Assembly (NCBI RefSeq): GCF_030718205.1
Contig: NZ_JAUZQF010000016.1
Location: 62,001-126,000 of the forward strand
Length of the DNA: 64,000 nt
From: Nonomuraea turcica
GTDB taxonomy: Bacteria > Actinomycetota > Actinomycetes > Streptosporangiales > Streptosporangiaceae
Reading direction: 5' to 3'
The notes under the pieces are model-generated. The model saw only the letters and a list, made by a program, of their open reading frames with translations, ran no database searches and was not told where the DNA came from. Positions 16,629 to 24,026 of this stretch are shown here, piece after piece; position 1 is the stretch's first letter; every line of letters starts with the position of its first letter. The translations under genes and the position numbers were made by a program.

Positions 16629-17618
16629 TCAGCTGCCACCGCCGCCGCATCCGCCACCGCCGCCGCCTCCCCCACAGCTCGACCCGCCGCCGGACGAGCT
16701 GCCACAGCTGGACGAGCCACTACCGCAACTCGACGAGCCGCCGAAGTCCATGCCGCCGTAGGAGTCGCTGCCGAAGGTGGCCCCGTCGCCGCCGCTGTGG
16801 GTGCCGCAGGAGCCCGCGCAGTCGCCGCCAGGGGCGCCGGCCGACAACTCGTCGCAGAGCCTCTGGTCGCCGGCGTCGGCCAGGCCGTACAGGGCGACGG
16901 GCACCCCCACCGCCAAGGCCAGCGAGCTCTGGTCGCGTACGCCGCGCGGGTGGTGGTCGCGGGCTGAGCGCAGGACCTCCCTGCCCGCCCGGGTGACGAC
17001 GTTCCGCAGGCCGCGGCCCTGCCTGGCGAGCCCGGCGGCCCCGGTGGAGAGCGCGATCCCGATGAAGATCAGCAAGATCACGAAGGTCAGCGGGCTCATG
17101 TCGATGAAGGCGGACACCACGAGCGCGCCCACCGCGAAGCCGGCCGCTCCGATCATGACGATCTGCAGGTGGTCTCTGCGCCGCCACGCCCTGGCGAACG
17201 CCTGCTCCGGCACGATCAGCCCGCGCCGTTCGAGCCCGGCCGCCAGCTCGGCCAGCGCCGGATGAGCCGCCAGCGCCTGCCGTAACTCGCTCGCCCGGTA
17301 GCCGCCCGGCCTGGCCGCCAGCGTGGCGAGCACGGCCTGTTCGATCGGCTCGAGCGAGGGCGGTGCGCCGTAGACGGGGGTGACCTGCGATCCCCGTGAC
17401 ACGCGGACGGCGCCGGCCGTCGCGAGGACGGCCAGCGCCGTGTTGATGGCTCTGCGGGGTCCGCCGGACAGGTACGCCAGCTCGTAGTGGGACAGGGCGT
17501 GCCCGGCACCGCTGGGCATGGCCTCGCTGACCCGCCGCCGCTCCTTCTCGACGCGTTTCACGGCGGCGTTGACCAGTAACGCCACACCGATCGCGGCCAT
17601 GAGCAGCACGAACTCCAC
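16629..17618 (-). CDS. TIGR04222-like membrane protein with Cys/Gly/Ser-rich tail (copy B)
   Basis: A 329-residue paralogue of the downstream gene with the same plan: N-terminal helix (EFVLLMAAIGVALLVNAAV), ALSHYELAYLSGGPRRAINTALAVL, AGAVRVSRGSQV, and two central helices. The C-terminal 75 residues are Gly/Ser-rich with Cys in the spacings C-x6-C, C-x9-C and C-x8-C, preceded by an extra CAGSC. GTG 17618 follows a GAGGGG box. A TTA codon lies at 17283-17285. A 103-bp gap separates it from copy A. The tail differs in length and spacing from copy A, while the N-terminal halves are clearly related. Confidence 0.8.
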   Translation of the reverse strand: MEFVLLMAAIGVALLVNAAVKRVEKERRRVSEAMPSGAGHALSHYELAYLSGGPRRAINTALAVLATAGAVRVSRGSQVTPVYGAPPSLEPIEQAVLATLAARPGGYRASELRQALAAHPALAELAAGLERRGLIVPEQAFARAWRRRDHLQIVMIGAAGFAVGALVVSAFIDMSPLTFVILLIFIGIALSTGAAGLARQGRGLRNVVTRAGREVLRSARDHHPRGVRDQSSLALAVGVPVALYGLADAGDQRLCDELSAGAPGGDCAGSCGTHSGGDGATFGSDSYGGMDFGGSSSCGSGSSSCGSSSGGGSSCGGGGGGGGCGGGGS

Positions 17619-17638
17619 AGTGGTCCCCTCTCTCGCGC

Positions 17639-17675
17639 TACGGCGGCTCGATCAGTTAAAGACCAAGCCGCCGTA
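17639..17675 (-). terminator. Hairpin downstream of the PEP carboxykinase gene
   Basis: TACGGCGGCT (17639-17648) and AGCCGCCGTA (17666-17675) form a perfect 10-bp stem with a 17-base loop. It lies between pckG and the TIGR04222 copy B, both on the minus strand. No U-run follows, so a pause or mRNA-stability element is possible instead. Confidence 0.45.
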
Positions 17676-17692
17676 CCGCACAAGAGGGGCTA

Positions 17693-17859
17693 CTCTCTCC
17701 GGCCTATCGCGCCGCCCGTGTTCATGGTCGCGCTTGCTGCGGCCTCCGTTGGCCTCGTCCCTCGCTCTCTCCGGCCTATCGCGCCGCCCGTGTTCATGGT
17801 CGCGCTTGCTGCGGCCTCCGTTGGCCTCGTCCCTCGCTCTCTCCGGCCTATCGCGCCGC
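17693..17859. repeat. 72-bp tandem repeat, 2.3 copies, overlapping the end of pckG
   Basis: Units run 17693-17764 and 17765-17836, identical over all 72 bases, with a partial third copy at 17837-17859 that contains the last four codons and the stop of pckG. On the minus strand the unit begins with the final codons of pckG, so it looks like duplication of the gene's 3' edge. Confidence 0.9.
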
Positions 17860-19650
17860 TCCGAGGCGGTCGAGGAGCGCGTTGTACTCGTCCCACAGCT
17901 CCTTCGGCAGGTGGTCGCCGAACTTCTCGAAGTGGGCCGGGATCAGCGCGGCCTCCTCGCGCCAGACGTCGCGGTCGACCGACAGCAGCGTGTGCAGATC
18001 ATCGTCGGACAGCTCCAGGCCCTCGGTGTCGAGCTCGGCGGGCAGCAGCCCGATCGGGGTCGGCACGGCCTTGGCCTCGCCGTTGAGCCGGTCCACGATC
18101 CACTTGAGCACACGGCTGTTCTCGCCGTAGCCGGGCCAGATGAACTGGCCGTCGGCGTTCTTGCGGAACCAGTTGACGTAGTAGATCCGAGGGAGCACGG
18201 CGCCCTCGCGACGGCCGATCTTCAGCCAGTGGCCGAAGTAGTCGCCCATGTTGTAGCCGCAGAACGGCAACATGGCGAAGGGGTCGTGGCGCAGCTCGCC
18301 GACCTTGCCCTCGGCCGCGGCGGTCTTCTCGGAGGCGACGTTGGCTCCGAGAAAGACGCCGTGCTCCCAGCTCAGCGACTCTGTTACCAGAGGCACGGCG
18401 GTGGCGCGGCGACCGCCGAACAAGATGGCTGAGATGGGGACACCCTTGGGGTCCTGCCATTCGGGTGCGATGGTGGGGCACTGGGAGGCGGGGGTGGTGA
18501 AGCGGGCGTTCGGGTGGGCGGCCTGCTCGTCGCTGTCCGGCGTCCAGGAACGGCCCTTCCAGTCGGTCAGGTGCGCAGGCGGCTCGTCGGTCAGGCCCTC
18601 CCACCACACGTCGCCGTCGTCGGTGAGCGCGACGTTGGTGAAGATGCTGTTGCCCCAGAGCGTCCTGATCGCGTTGGCGTTGGTCACCTGGCCGGTGCCC
18701 GGCGCGACGCCGAAGAAGCCGGCCTCCGGGTTGATCGCGTGGAGGCGGCCGTCCTCGCCGAAGCGCATCCAGGCGATGTCGTCGCCGATCGTCTCGACCT
18801 TCCAGCCGGGAATCGTGGGCTGGAGCATGGCGAGGTTGGTCTTGCCGCAGGCGCTCGGGAAGGCGGCGGCGACGTAGCGGGTCTCGCCGGTGGGCGGGGT
18901 GAGCTTGAGAATCAGCATGTGCTCGGCCAGCCAGCCCTCATCGCGGGCCATGACGCTGGCGATGCGCAGCGCGTAGCACTTCTTGCCGAGCAGCGCGTTG
19001 CCGCCGTACCCGGAGCCGTAGGACCAGATCTCGCGGGTCTCGGGGAAGTGGCTGATGTACTTGGTGGAGCTGCACGGCCATGGCACGTCCACCTGGCCGT
19101 GCTCCAGCGGGGCGCCCACGGAGTGCACGCAGCGGACGAAGTCTCCGCGCTCTTCGATGAGGCGCAGCGCCCGCTCCCCCATGCGGGTCATGATCCGCAT
19201 CGAGACGGCGACGTACGGCGAGTCGGTGATCTCGACGCCGAGCTGGGAGATCTCGCCGCCCAGCGGGCCCATGCAGAACGGCACGACGTACATGGTCCGG
19301 CCGCGCATGGAGCCCTTGAACAGCTGCCCGAACGTCCGGCGCATCTCCGCCGGGTGGATCCAGTTGTTCGTCGGCCCCGCGTCCTCCTCGCGCTCGGAGC
19401 AGATGTAGGTGCGGTCCTCGACCCGGGCCACGTCGCTGGGGTCGGACTTGGCGTAGAAGCTGTTGGGACGGGCGGCCAGCCGCGTGAACGTCCCCTGCTC
19501 GACGAGGAGGTTGGTCAGGCGCGTCCACTCCTCCTCGGACCCGTCGCACCACTCGATCCGGTCTGGCTGGGTAAGGGCGGCGATCTCCTTGACCCAGGCG
19601 GCCAATTCTCTATTGCTCGTCGGTGCGGGCACTTCCACGGAAACGGACAC
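17848..19650 (-). CDS. pckG: Phosphoenolpyruvate carboxykinase (GTP)
   Basis: A 600-residue enzyme, the usual length for the GTP-dependent class, converting oxaloacetate and GTP to PEP and CO2 in gluconeogenesis. The P-loop with the reactive Cys is FPSACGKTN (about residues 270-278). Also present are the PEP/Mn site in SYGSGYGGNALLGKKC, and the GTP loop region FRKNADGQFIWPGYGENSRVLKW. GTG 19650 has GGAGGAG eight bases upstream. The 248-bp upstream region contains a TAGGCT-like -10 at 19779-19774, two palindromes and three DasR-like sequences, so transcription is probably regulated. The 3' end lies in a tandem repeat. Confidence 0.97.
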   Translation of the reverse strand: MSVSVEVPAPTSNRELAAWVKEIAALTQPDRIEWCDGSEEEWTRLTNLLVEQGTFTRLAARPNSFYAKSDPSDVARVEDRTYICSEREEDAGPTNNWIHPAEMRRTFGQLFKGSMRGRTMYVVPFCMGPLGGEISQLGVEITDSPYVAVSMRIMTRMGERALRLIEERGDFVRCVHSVGAPLEHGQVDVPWPCSSTKYISHFPETREIWSYGSGYGGNALLGKKCYALRIASVMARDEGWLAEHMLILKLTPPTGETRYVAAAFPSACGKTNLAMLQPTIPGWKVETIGDDIAWMRFGEDGRLHAINPEAGFFGVAPGTGQVTNANAIRTLWGNSIFTNVALTDDGDVWWEGLTDEPPAHLTDWKGRSWTPDSDEQAAHPNARFTTPASQCPTIAPEWQDPKGVPISAILFGGRRATAVPLVTESLSWEHGVFLGANVASEKTAAAEGKVGELRHDPFAMLPFCGYNMGDYFGHWLKIGRREGAVLPRIYYVNWFRKNADGQFIWPGYGENSRVLKWIVDRLNGEAKAVPTPIGLLPAELDTEGLELSDDDLHTLLSVDRDVWREEAALIPAHFEKFGDHLPKELWDEYNALLDRLGAAR

Positions 19651-19708
19651 GACGGTGACTCCTCCACTCTCTCAGGGCCCAGTCATCATTAACGACGAAG
19701 CGGCCGGA

Positions 19709-19736
19709 AAGCCAATTGGCATAGACCTATTGGCTT
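19709..19736. promoter_or_regulatory. Nested palindromes in the pckG promoter region
   Basis: AAGCCAAT (19709-19716) and ATTGGCTT (19729-19736) are exact inverted repeats 12 bp apart. The left arm also lies in a 10-bp palindrome, GCCAATTGGC (19711-19720). They sit about 60-85 bp upstream of the pckG start, downstream of the -10-like TAGGCT (19779-19774), which is where a repressor would block elongation. Confidence 0.45.
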
Positions 19737-19817
19737 GGGCGTCGTCGCAGGCAGCGGCCCTGACGATTGGGGGAGCCTACCCAACCGGAGCAGATTTAAA
19801 AGAGAATTAACTCACAG

Positions 19818-19872
19818 TGGTCCAGTCCAATTCCGCTGGTCTAAACCAATTTGCCGAGTGGTTTAGTCCATT
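19818..19872. promoter_or_regulatory. Three GntR/DasR-like operator sequences upstream of pckG
   Basis: Three related 14-15-mers occur at 19818-19832, 19837-19851 and 19859-19872: TGGTCCAGTCCAATT, TGGTCTAAACCAATT and TGGTTTAGTCCATT. With flanking bases the middle one matches 13 of 16 positions of the DasR element ACTGGTCTAGACCACT and the others match 12. They start about 170 bp upstream of the pckG start. The second and third also form a larger inverted repeat (CTAAACCA/TGGTTTAG). Confidence 0.5.
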
Positions 19873-19898
19873 GCGCGGACCGTTTCCGCTGCACGGTC

Positions 19899-20420
19899 TC
19901 AGGAATTGATGTCCGGCCCGGCGGAGCGAACTCTGTCGACATGCTGGAGCGCGTCGCGCAGCTCGGCGAGCCACGTGTCGGTGTGCTTGCCGACCAGGCG
20001 CACGCACCAGGCGAGGGCGTCACTGCGGCTCCTGGCCACGCCGGCGGCCACGAGCGTGTCCAGTACCTGCCGCTCCGACTGGCGCAGCCGGGTCATCACG
20101 GGCACGGAGAGTGTGGTGAACATCACGGTCTCGCCCCCGCAGACTACGCCCCACGAGACCTTCTGCCGGAACTTGCGCTCGGCCTCCCTGGCGATCTCGA
20201 TGCGCCGCTCGCGCGTCTCCTCCCTGAACCTTCTGGCCAGCCCTTCGATCAGGGCGGATCGTTCGGCCTCGGGCACGTCCTCAGGCGGGTCGGGCAGCGT
20301 GCCCAGCACCGCGATCTCCTCACGGTCCCTGACGATCTCGGGAGCACCGGTGAACCAGCCCTCAGGGAGCCGCCCGGTGAACCAGCCGCGGACCTGCGCC
20401 GTCACATCATCTGTTGCCAT
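19899..20420 (-). CDS. Conserved hypothetical protein with C-terminal ribbon-helix-helix-like segment
   Basis: A 173-residue soluble protein. The N terminus has an internal echo, GWFTGRLPEGWFTGAPE, followed by a strand pattern (IVRDREEIAVLGTL). A central charged helix (ALIEGLARRFREETRERRIEIAREAERKF) precedes SVPVMTRLRQSERQVLDTLVAAGVARSRSDALAWCVRLVG, which looks like a ribbon-helix-helix or a short DNA-binding helix pair. I do not recognise the family. The ATG lies inside a perfect palindrome, with a -10-like TAATGT seven bases before it, so the mRNA is probably leaderless. Autorepression is possible. Confidence 0.7.
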   Translation of the reverse strand: MATDDVTAQVRGWFTGRLPEGWFTGAPEIVRDREEIAVLGTLPDPPEDVPEAERSALIEGLARRFREETRERRIEIAREAERKFRQKVSWGVVCGGETVMFTTLSVPVMTRLRQSERQVLDTLVAAGVARSRSDALAWCVRLVGKHTDTWLAELRDALQHVDRVRSAGPDINS

Positions 20421-20436
20421 GTAATCAACATTACAT
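20419..20436. promoter_or_regulatory. Palindrome over the start codon and -10 of the 20420 gene
   Basis: ATGTAAT (20419-20425) and ATTACAT (20430-20436) are perfect inverted repeats with a 4-bp centre. Read on the minus strand, the site covers a TAATGT -10-like box and the first bases of the ATG, with no ribosome-binding site. This fits a leaderless promoter with an operator on top of it. Confidence 0.55.
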
Positions 20437-20490
20437 CGTTGCGACGCACAGGGACCCGAAGGGAAGGAGGATGTCGCGTCAAGGAATAGG

Positions 20491-21642
20491 TCAGCGAACC
20501 CTGGAGGCGGCGACGGGGCTGACTCTGACGACGCCGGCGAAGCCGCGCGTGTGCACGGGAGAGATCTTGACCACGTCTCCGGTACGCGGGGCCTGGATCA
20601 TCTTCCCGTCACCCCAATAAATCGCCACATGCGAGATGTAGCCCGGATTCGTCGGGTCGAGGCGCCAGAAGATGAGGTCGCCCGGCTGCGCCTGTGACAG
20701 GGGAACCTGCGGCCCGGTCACCCACTGCTGGTGCGTCACCCGCGGCATCCGCACCCCGGCCTGTGCGAAGGCCCACTGGACCAGCCCGGAGCAGTCGAAG
20801 GTCTCGGGCCCTTCGGCCCCCCACACGTACGGCCGGCCCAGCTTGGAGGCGGCCGCCTTCAGCGCGACGGTGATCTGGTCGCCGCTCATGAACGAGCCGG
20901 CGGGCCAGTTTTGCTTGATGGTCTGGGGCTGGGGCAGGACCGGGTTGACCATCGCGACCTGCGTGCCCTTGGGCAGCTCTTTGAGGATCTTGGTGCGGAG
21001 CGTGGCCGAGTTCACATCGGGGGCGCTGACGATGAGCGCGTTGTCATGTGGCAGGCCGAGCTTCCGCCCGACCTCCTTGGACACCACGGCGTCCACCGCG
21101 CCGAAGCCGGTGGTGGCGTACGCGCCGATCCGCAGCGGCCCGCCCGGCCCCGCCACCTGACGGTGCAGCGAGAGCCCACCATCGTTGCCCAGCACGAACG
21201 AGACCGCCACGTCGCCTGCCGCCACGTTCTGCCACAGCGCGTCGGACGAGGCGGTCACCTTGGGCGTGTAGGCGCGGAACGTGGACGGGTCGACCCCGAG
21301 CGTCTGCACCCGTTTGTCGTCGAGCCTGATCGACGCCGCGTCGGCCAGCTCCATCGCCCGCACGCCACGCAGCTTGGCCACCTTGCGTAACAGCTCGTTG
21401 GTGAACGGCTTGCGCGTGAGCACGAACAGGTTGGGCTTGTGCAGCTTTTTCAGCGGCGCCACGGGCTGCGCGGCCTGGGCGGCCGGCTGCTGCGGCCTTC
21501 CCTCGGCCATCAGCGTCTGCTTCGGCTGCTTCGCCACGGGCTGCTGGCGCTCGGCCACCGGCTCGGTCCGCTCACCCGGCTGGGTGAGCAGCAGCACGTC
21601 CGCGGTCAGCACCGCGACCAGCGCCACCACAATGAACGGCAC
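20491..21642 (-). CDS. NlpC/P60 family cell-wall endopeptidase
   Basis: A 383-residue exported protein. An N-terminal anchor (VPFIVVALVAVLTADVLLL) is followed by a Pro/Gln-rich linker, a middle region with a repeated alpha/beta character (RGVRAMELADAASIRL...), and a C-terminal NlpC/P60 domain of about 120 residues. That domain has the catalytic Cys in FDCSGLVQWAF, His in YISHVAIYWG and a third polar residue region near QAPRTGD. It would cleave D-Glu/mDAP linkages in peptidoglycan stems. A TTA codon occurs in NELLRKV. GTG 21642 is the only early start in frame and no ribosome-binding site is visible. Confidence 0.88.
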   Translation of the reverse strand: MPFIVVALVAVLTADVLLLTQPGERTEPVAERQQPVAKQPKQTLMAEGRPQQPAAQAAQPVAPLKKLHKPNLFVLTRKPFTNELLRKVAKLRGVRAMELADAASIRLDDKRVQTLGVDPSTFRAYTPKVTASSDALWQNVAAGDVAVSFVLGNDGGLSLHRQVAGPGGPLRIGAYATTGFGAVDAVVSKEVGRKLGLPHDNALIVSAPDVNSATLRTKILKELPKGTQVAMVNPVLPQPQTIKQNWPAGSFMSGDQITVALKAAASKLGRPYVWGAEGPETFDCSGLVQWAFAQAGVRMPRVTHQQWVTGPQVPLSQAQPGDLIFWRLDPTNPGYISHVAIYWGDGKMIQAPRTGDVVKISPVHTRGFAGVVRVSPVAASRVR

Positions 21643-21722
21643 AAGTTTGTACGTGTTGCGCGGCGTACCCGATTTGACCAGAAAGCCGAGATCCTGCCGT
21701 ATTCCGGAGCCATGCGTAAAAT

Positions 21723-21748
21723 CCGCCGGGCCGGCGTGGGCCCGGCGG
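21723..21748 (-). terminator. Rho-independent terminator after greA
   Basis: CCGCCGGGCC (21723-21732) and GGCCCGGCGG (21739-21748) form a perfect 10-bp GC stem with a 6-base loop. Read on the minus strand, the stem is followed by ATTTTACGC, a short U-run, 17 bp after the greA stop. Confidence 0.8.
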
Positions 21749-21764
21749 TTGGTCTCCGGGGGGT

Positions 21765-22265
21765 TCAGTTGCCGATGTACGGCACTGCCTCGAGGATCTC
21801 GACGGTGTTCTGGCGACCGTTGGGAAGGGAGTAGGTCGCCTTCTCCCCGATCTTTTTGCCGTTGATCGCCGCCCCGAGGGGGGACTTGGGCGAGTAGACG
21901 TCGATCGGCGCTCCGCTCTCCTCACGGGAGGCGAGCAGGAAGGTGACCTCGTCGTCGTCGCCGACGAACCGGATGGTCACGGTCATTCCGGGGCCCACCA
22001 CGCCCTCGGTCTTGGGGGCCTCTCCCACCTGGGCGTTGTCGAGGATCTGCCGGAGGTGGAAGATCCGGGCTTCCATCTTGCCCTGCTCGTCCTTGGCGGC
22101 GTGGTATCCGCCGTTCTCCTTAAGGTCGCCCTCTTCACGGGCGGCCTCGATCTTCTTGGCGATGTCGACGCGCCCGGGGCCAGAGAGATATTCGTACTCC
22201 GCCTTCAGGCGGTCGTACGCCTCCTGCGTCAGCCATGTGACGTTCTCATCGCGAGAGTCGGCCAC
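21765..22265 (-). CDS. greA: Transcription elongation factor GreA
   Basis: A 166-residue factor that rescues backtracked RNA polymerase by stimulating transcript cleavage. The N-terminal coiled coil runs from about residue 10 to 80 with the catalytic acidic tip in AAREEGDLKENGGYHAAKDEQ. The C-terminal FKBP-like domain contains VTIRFVGDDDEVTFLLAS and SPLGAAINGKKIGEKATY. Length and order are standard. In M. tuberculosis the same order greA (Rv1080c), DUF4307 (Rv1081c) and mca (Rv1082) is found, as here. Confidence 0.97.
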   Translation of the reverse strand: MADSRDENVTWLTQEAYDRLKAEYEYLSGPGRVDIAKKIEAAREEGDLKENGGYHAAKDEQGKMEARIFHLRQILDNAQVGEAPKTEGVVGPGMTVTIRFVGDDDEVTFLLASREESGAPIDVYSPKSPLGAAINGKKIGEKATYSLPNGRQNTVEILEAVPYIGN

Positions 22266-22373
22266 GGGTTCTCCTTGCTTGCCTAGGGGGCCCTGAGATC
22301 AGTTGAGGTTTCCAACGGTTGAATTGCGAAAGGCTAACAACTTAACCGCTCGAACGCTTCCCCAAATGTCTCA

Positions 22374-22793
22374 CTATACGAGATTGCAGTACTGGACGTG
22401 GACGGACGTGGCCTGACCACTGGTGTCGAGGCTTTCCTTGAGCTGCTTACTACCCTCACCAGCCGGGATTCTTACTTCCTTGCTGCCCACTTCCGCGTGA
22501 TTGACGTCCAGAGCCCTGATGCGGCAGACGGCCACCCTATCGTCTGGCTTGTACACCTCAAAGGTGATCTCCGCCCGTGTCGGGCTCTCGACGCTGAACG
22601 TCACCACCTGCGCCGGCGCCTCAGAACCACCCGCCGTCATCGACCACATCACCCAGCCCCAGCCGCCGGCGATGATGGCCACCAGCACGCCGATCACGAC
22701 GTGGACGACGAGCCTGCCGCTACGCCTGGGACGATCGGGCAAGTCGTCGGGCGTGCCGAGAACGGGCCCGTCCCCGACATCTCTGGTGACCAT
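22374..22793 (-). CDS. DUF4307 family membrane protein
   Basis: A 139-residue protein from ATG 22793, preceded by GGGAGA at seven bases; GTG 22811 would add six residues. A charged cytoplasmic segment (about 30 residues) leads to one transmembrane helix (LVVHVVIGVLVAIIAGGWGWVMW). The extracytoplasmic domain is beta-rich with VVTFSVESPTRAEITFEVYKPDDRVAVCRIRAL and one more Cys near the C terminus. This is the DUF4307 family (Rv1081c type), function unknown, conserved between greA and mca in actinobacteria. It is divergent from mca, with 136 bp between starts. Confidence 0.88.
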   Translation of the reverse strand: MVTRDVGDGPVLGTPDDLPDRPRRSGRLVVHVVIGVLVAIIAGGWGWVMWSMTAGGSEAPAQVVTFSVESPTRAEITFEVYKPDDRVAVCRIRALDVNHAEVGSKEVRIPAGEGSKQLKESLDTSGQATSVHVQYCNLV

Positions 22794-22929
22794 GGCGGAA
22801 TCTCCCTGCACTCCCTCAGCGTTATCCGAGACAATTGTCGCCCGCGGGGGGCCCGGTACAAGACCTGACCCTCACAACCGCCCCCCAGACAAGCTAAGTG
22901 ATCGGTCCGACTGAGGAGACATCCCGCCC

Positions 22930-23814
22930 GTGAGTGCACCGCTGAGGCTGATGGCCGTCCACGCCCACCCCGACGACGAGTCGAGCAAGGGTGCCGCCAC
23001 GATGGCGCGTTATGTGCGCGAAGGCGTGGAGGTCCTGGTCTGTACGCTTACGGGCGGCGAGCGCGGCTCCGTGCTGAACCCGAAGATGGACCGGCCGGAG
23101 ATTGTGGCCAACATCGCAGAGGTGCGGAAGGCCGAGATGGACCGGGCGCGCGAGATCCTCGGGGTCGAGCAGCGTTTCATGGGCTTCATCGACTCCGGGC
23201 TGCCGGAGAGCGAGGAGGAGGAGCTGCCCGAGGGCTGCTTCGCCCTGCAGAAGCTGGAAGACGCCTCCCGGCCCCTGGTGGCGGCCGTGCGCGAGTTCCG
23301 GCCGCACGTCATCATCACGTACGACGACGACGGCGGCTACCCGCACCCCGACCACATCATGACCAACCGGGTGTCCGTCGAGGCGTTCGAGGCGGCCGGC
23401 GACCCCGACCGCTACCCGGGCACCGGCGACCCGTGGCAGCCGCTGAAGCTCTACTACCAGATGGGCTTCACCAAGGAGCGTTTCGAGGCGCTGCACGAGG
23501 CCATGACCGAGCGCGGCCTCGGCTCCCCCTACGCGGACTGGATCTCGCGCTGGGAGGACCGACCGGCCAAGTGGCCGGTGACCACGCGGGTGCCGTGCGG
23601 CGACTACTTCGAGATCCGCGACGAGGCGCTGAAGGCGCACGCCACCCAGGTCGATCCCGACAGCTGGTGGTTCGTGTGCCCGCGTGAGCTGCAGCAGGAG
23701 ATCTGGCCGACCGAGGACTACCACCTGGCGCGCTCGCTGGTGGACACCGAGCCGCCCGAGGACGACCTGTTCGCGGGCATCCACGCCGAGGACGCCGCCC
23801 CCGCCTGCCACTGA
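22930..23814 (+). CDS. mca: Mycothiol S-conjugate amidase
   Basis: A 294-residue zinc amidase of the PIG-L/LmbE fold. The metal motif AHPDDE is at residues 13-18, and the third ligand is in GYPHPDHIMTN. Mca hydrolyses mycothiol S-conjugates of electrophiles to mercapturic acids for export, so the organism uses mycothiol. The acidic EEEELPEGCFAL region and DPWQPLKLYYQ are typical of Mca rather than MshB. GTG 22930 follows GAGGAG. Mca and the next two genes run in one direction with small gaps. Confidence 0.95.
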   Translation: MSAPLRLMAVHAHPDDESSKGAATMARYVREGVEVLVCTLTGGERGSVLNPKMDRPEIVANIAEVRKAEMDRAREILGVEQRFMGFIDSGLPESEEEELPEGCFALQKLEDASRPLVAAVREFRPHVIITYDDDGGYPHPDHIMTNRVSVEAFEAAGDPDRYPGTGDPWQPLKLYYQMGFTKERFEALHEAMTERGLGSPYADWISRWEDRPAKWPVTTRVPCGDYFEIRDEALKAHATQVDPDSWWFVCPRELQQEIWPTEDYHLARSLVDTEPPEDDLFAGIHAEDAAPACH

Positions 23815-23861
23815 CGGGATGCGCAGGCGGGACCACCGCCTCCCGGTGGCACACTGGAACT

Positions 23862-24026
23862 GTGACCGTTCTAGCAGCTGATGATGTGAGCCCGGGTTTG
23901 CTTGGCTTCGTCGTCGTTGCCCTCATTGGGCTGGCCCTGTATATGTTGATCAAGTCGATGAACAAGCAGATGTCGAAGATCCAGGTGCCGCATGAGGGCG
24001 ACGCGGACGACAAGAAAGCCGAGTAG
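23862..24026 (+). CDS. Small single-pass membrane protein (Rv1083-like)
   Basis: A 54-residue gene. It starts at GTG 23862 and ends with TAG directly before the next ATG. After about 12 residues comes one hydrophobic helix (GLLGFVVVALIGLALYMLI), then a basic stretch (KSMNKQMSKIQ) and an acidic/basic tail ending DADDKKAE. M. tuberculosis has a similar small protein (Rv1083) at the same place after mca. Function unknown. It may help to anchor or organise a membrane-bound detoxification step, but nothing in the sequence shows this. Confidence 0.85.
   Translation: MTVLAADDVSPGLLGFVVVALIGLALYMLIKSMNKQMSKIQVPHEGDADDKKAE

Noticed and set aside
17693..17859. CRISPR array
   Set aside because: The 72-bp units are contiguous with no spacers and no cas genes are nearby.
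18514..19692. A 392-residue frame opposite pckG
   Set aside because: Antisense to a complete GTP-PEPCK with all motifs.
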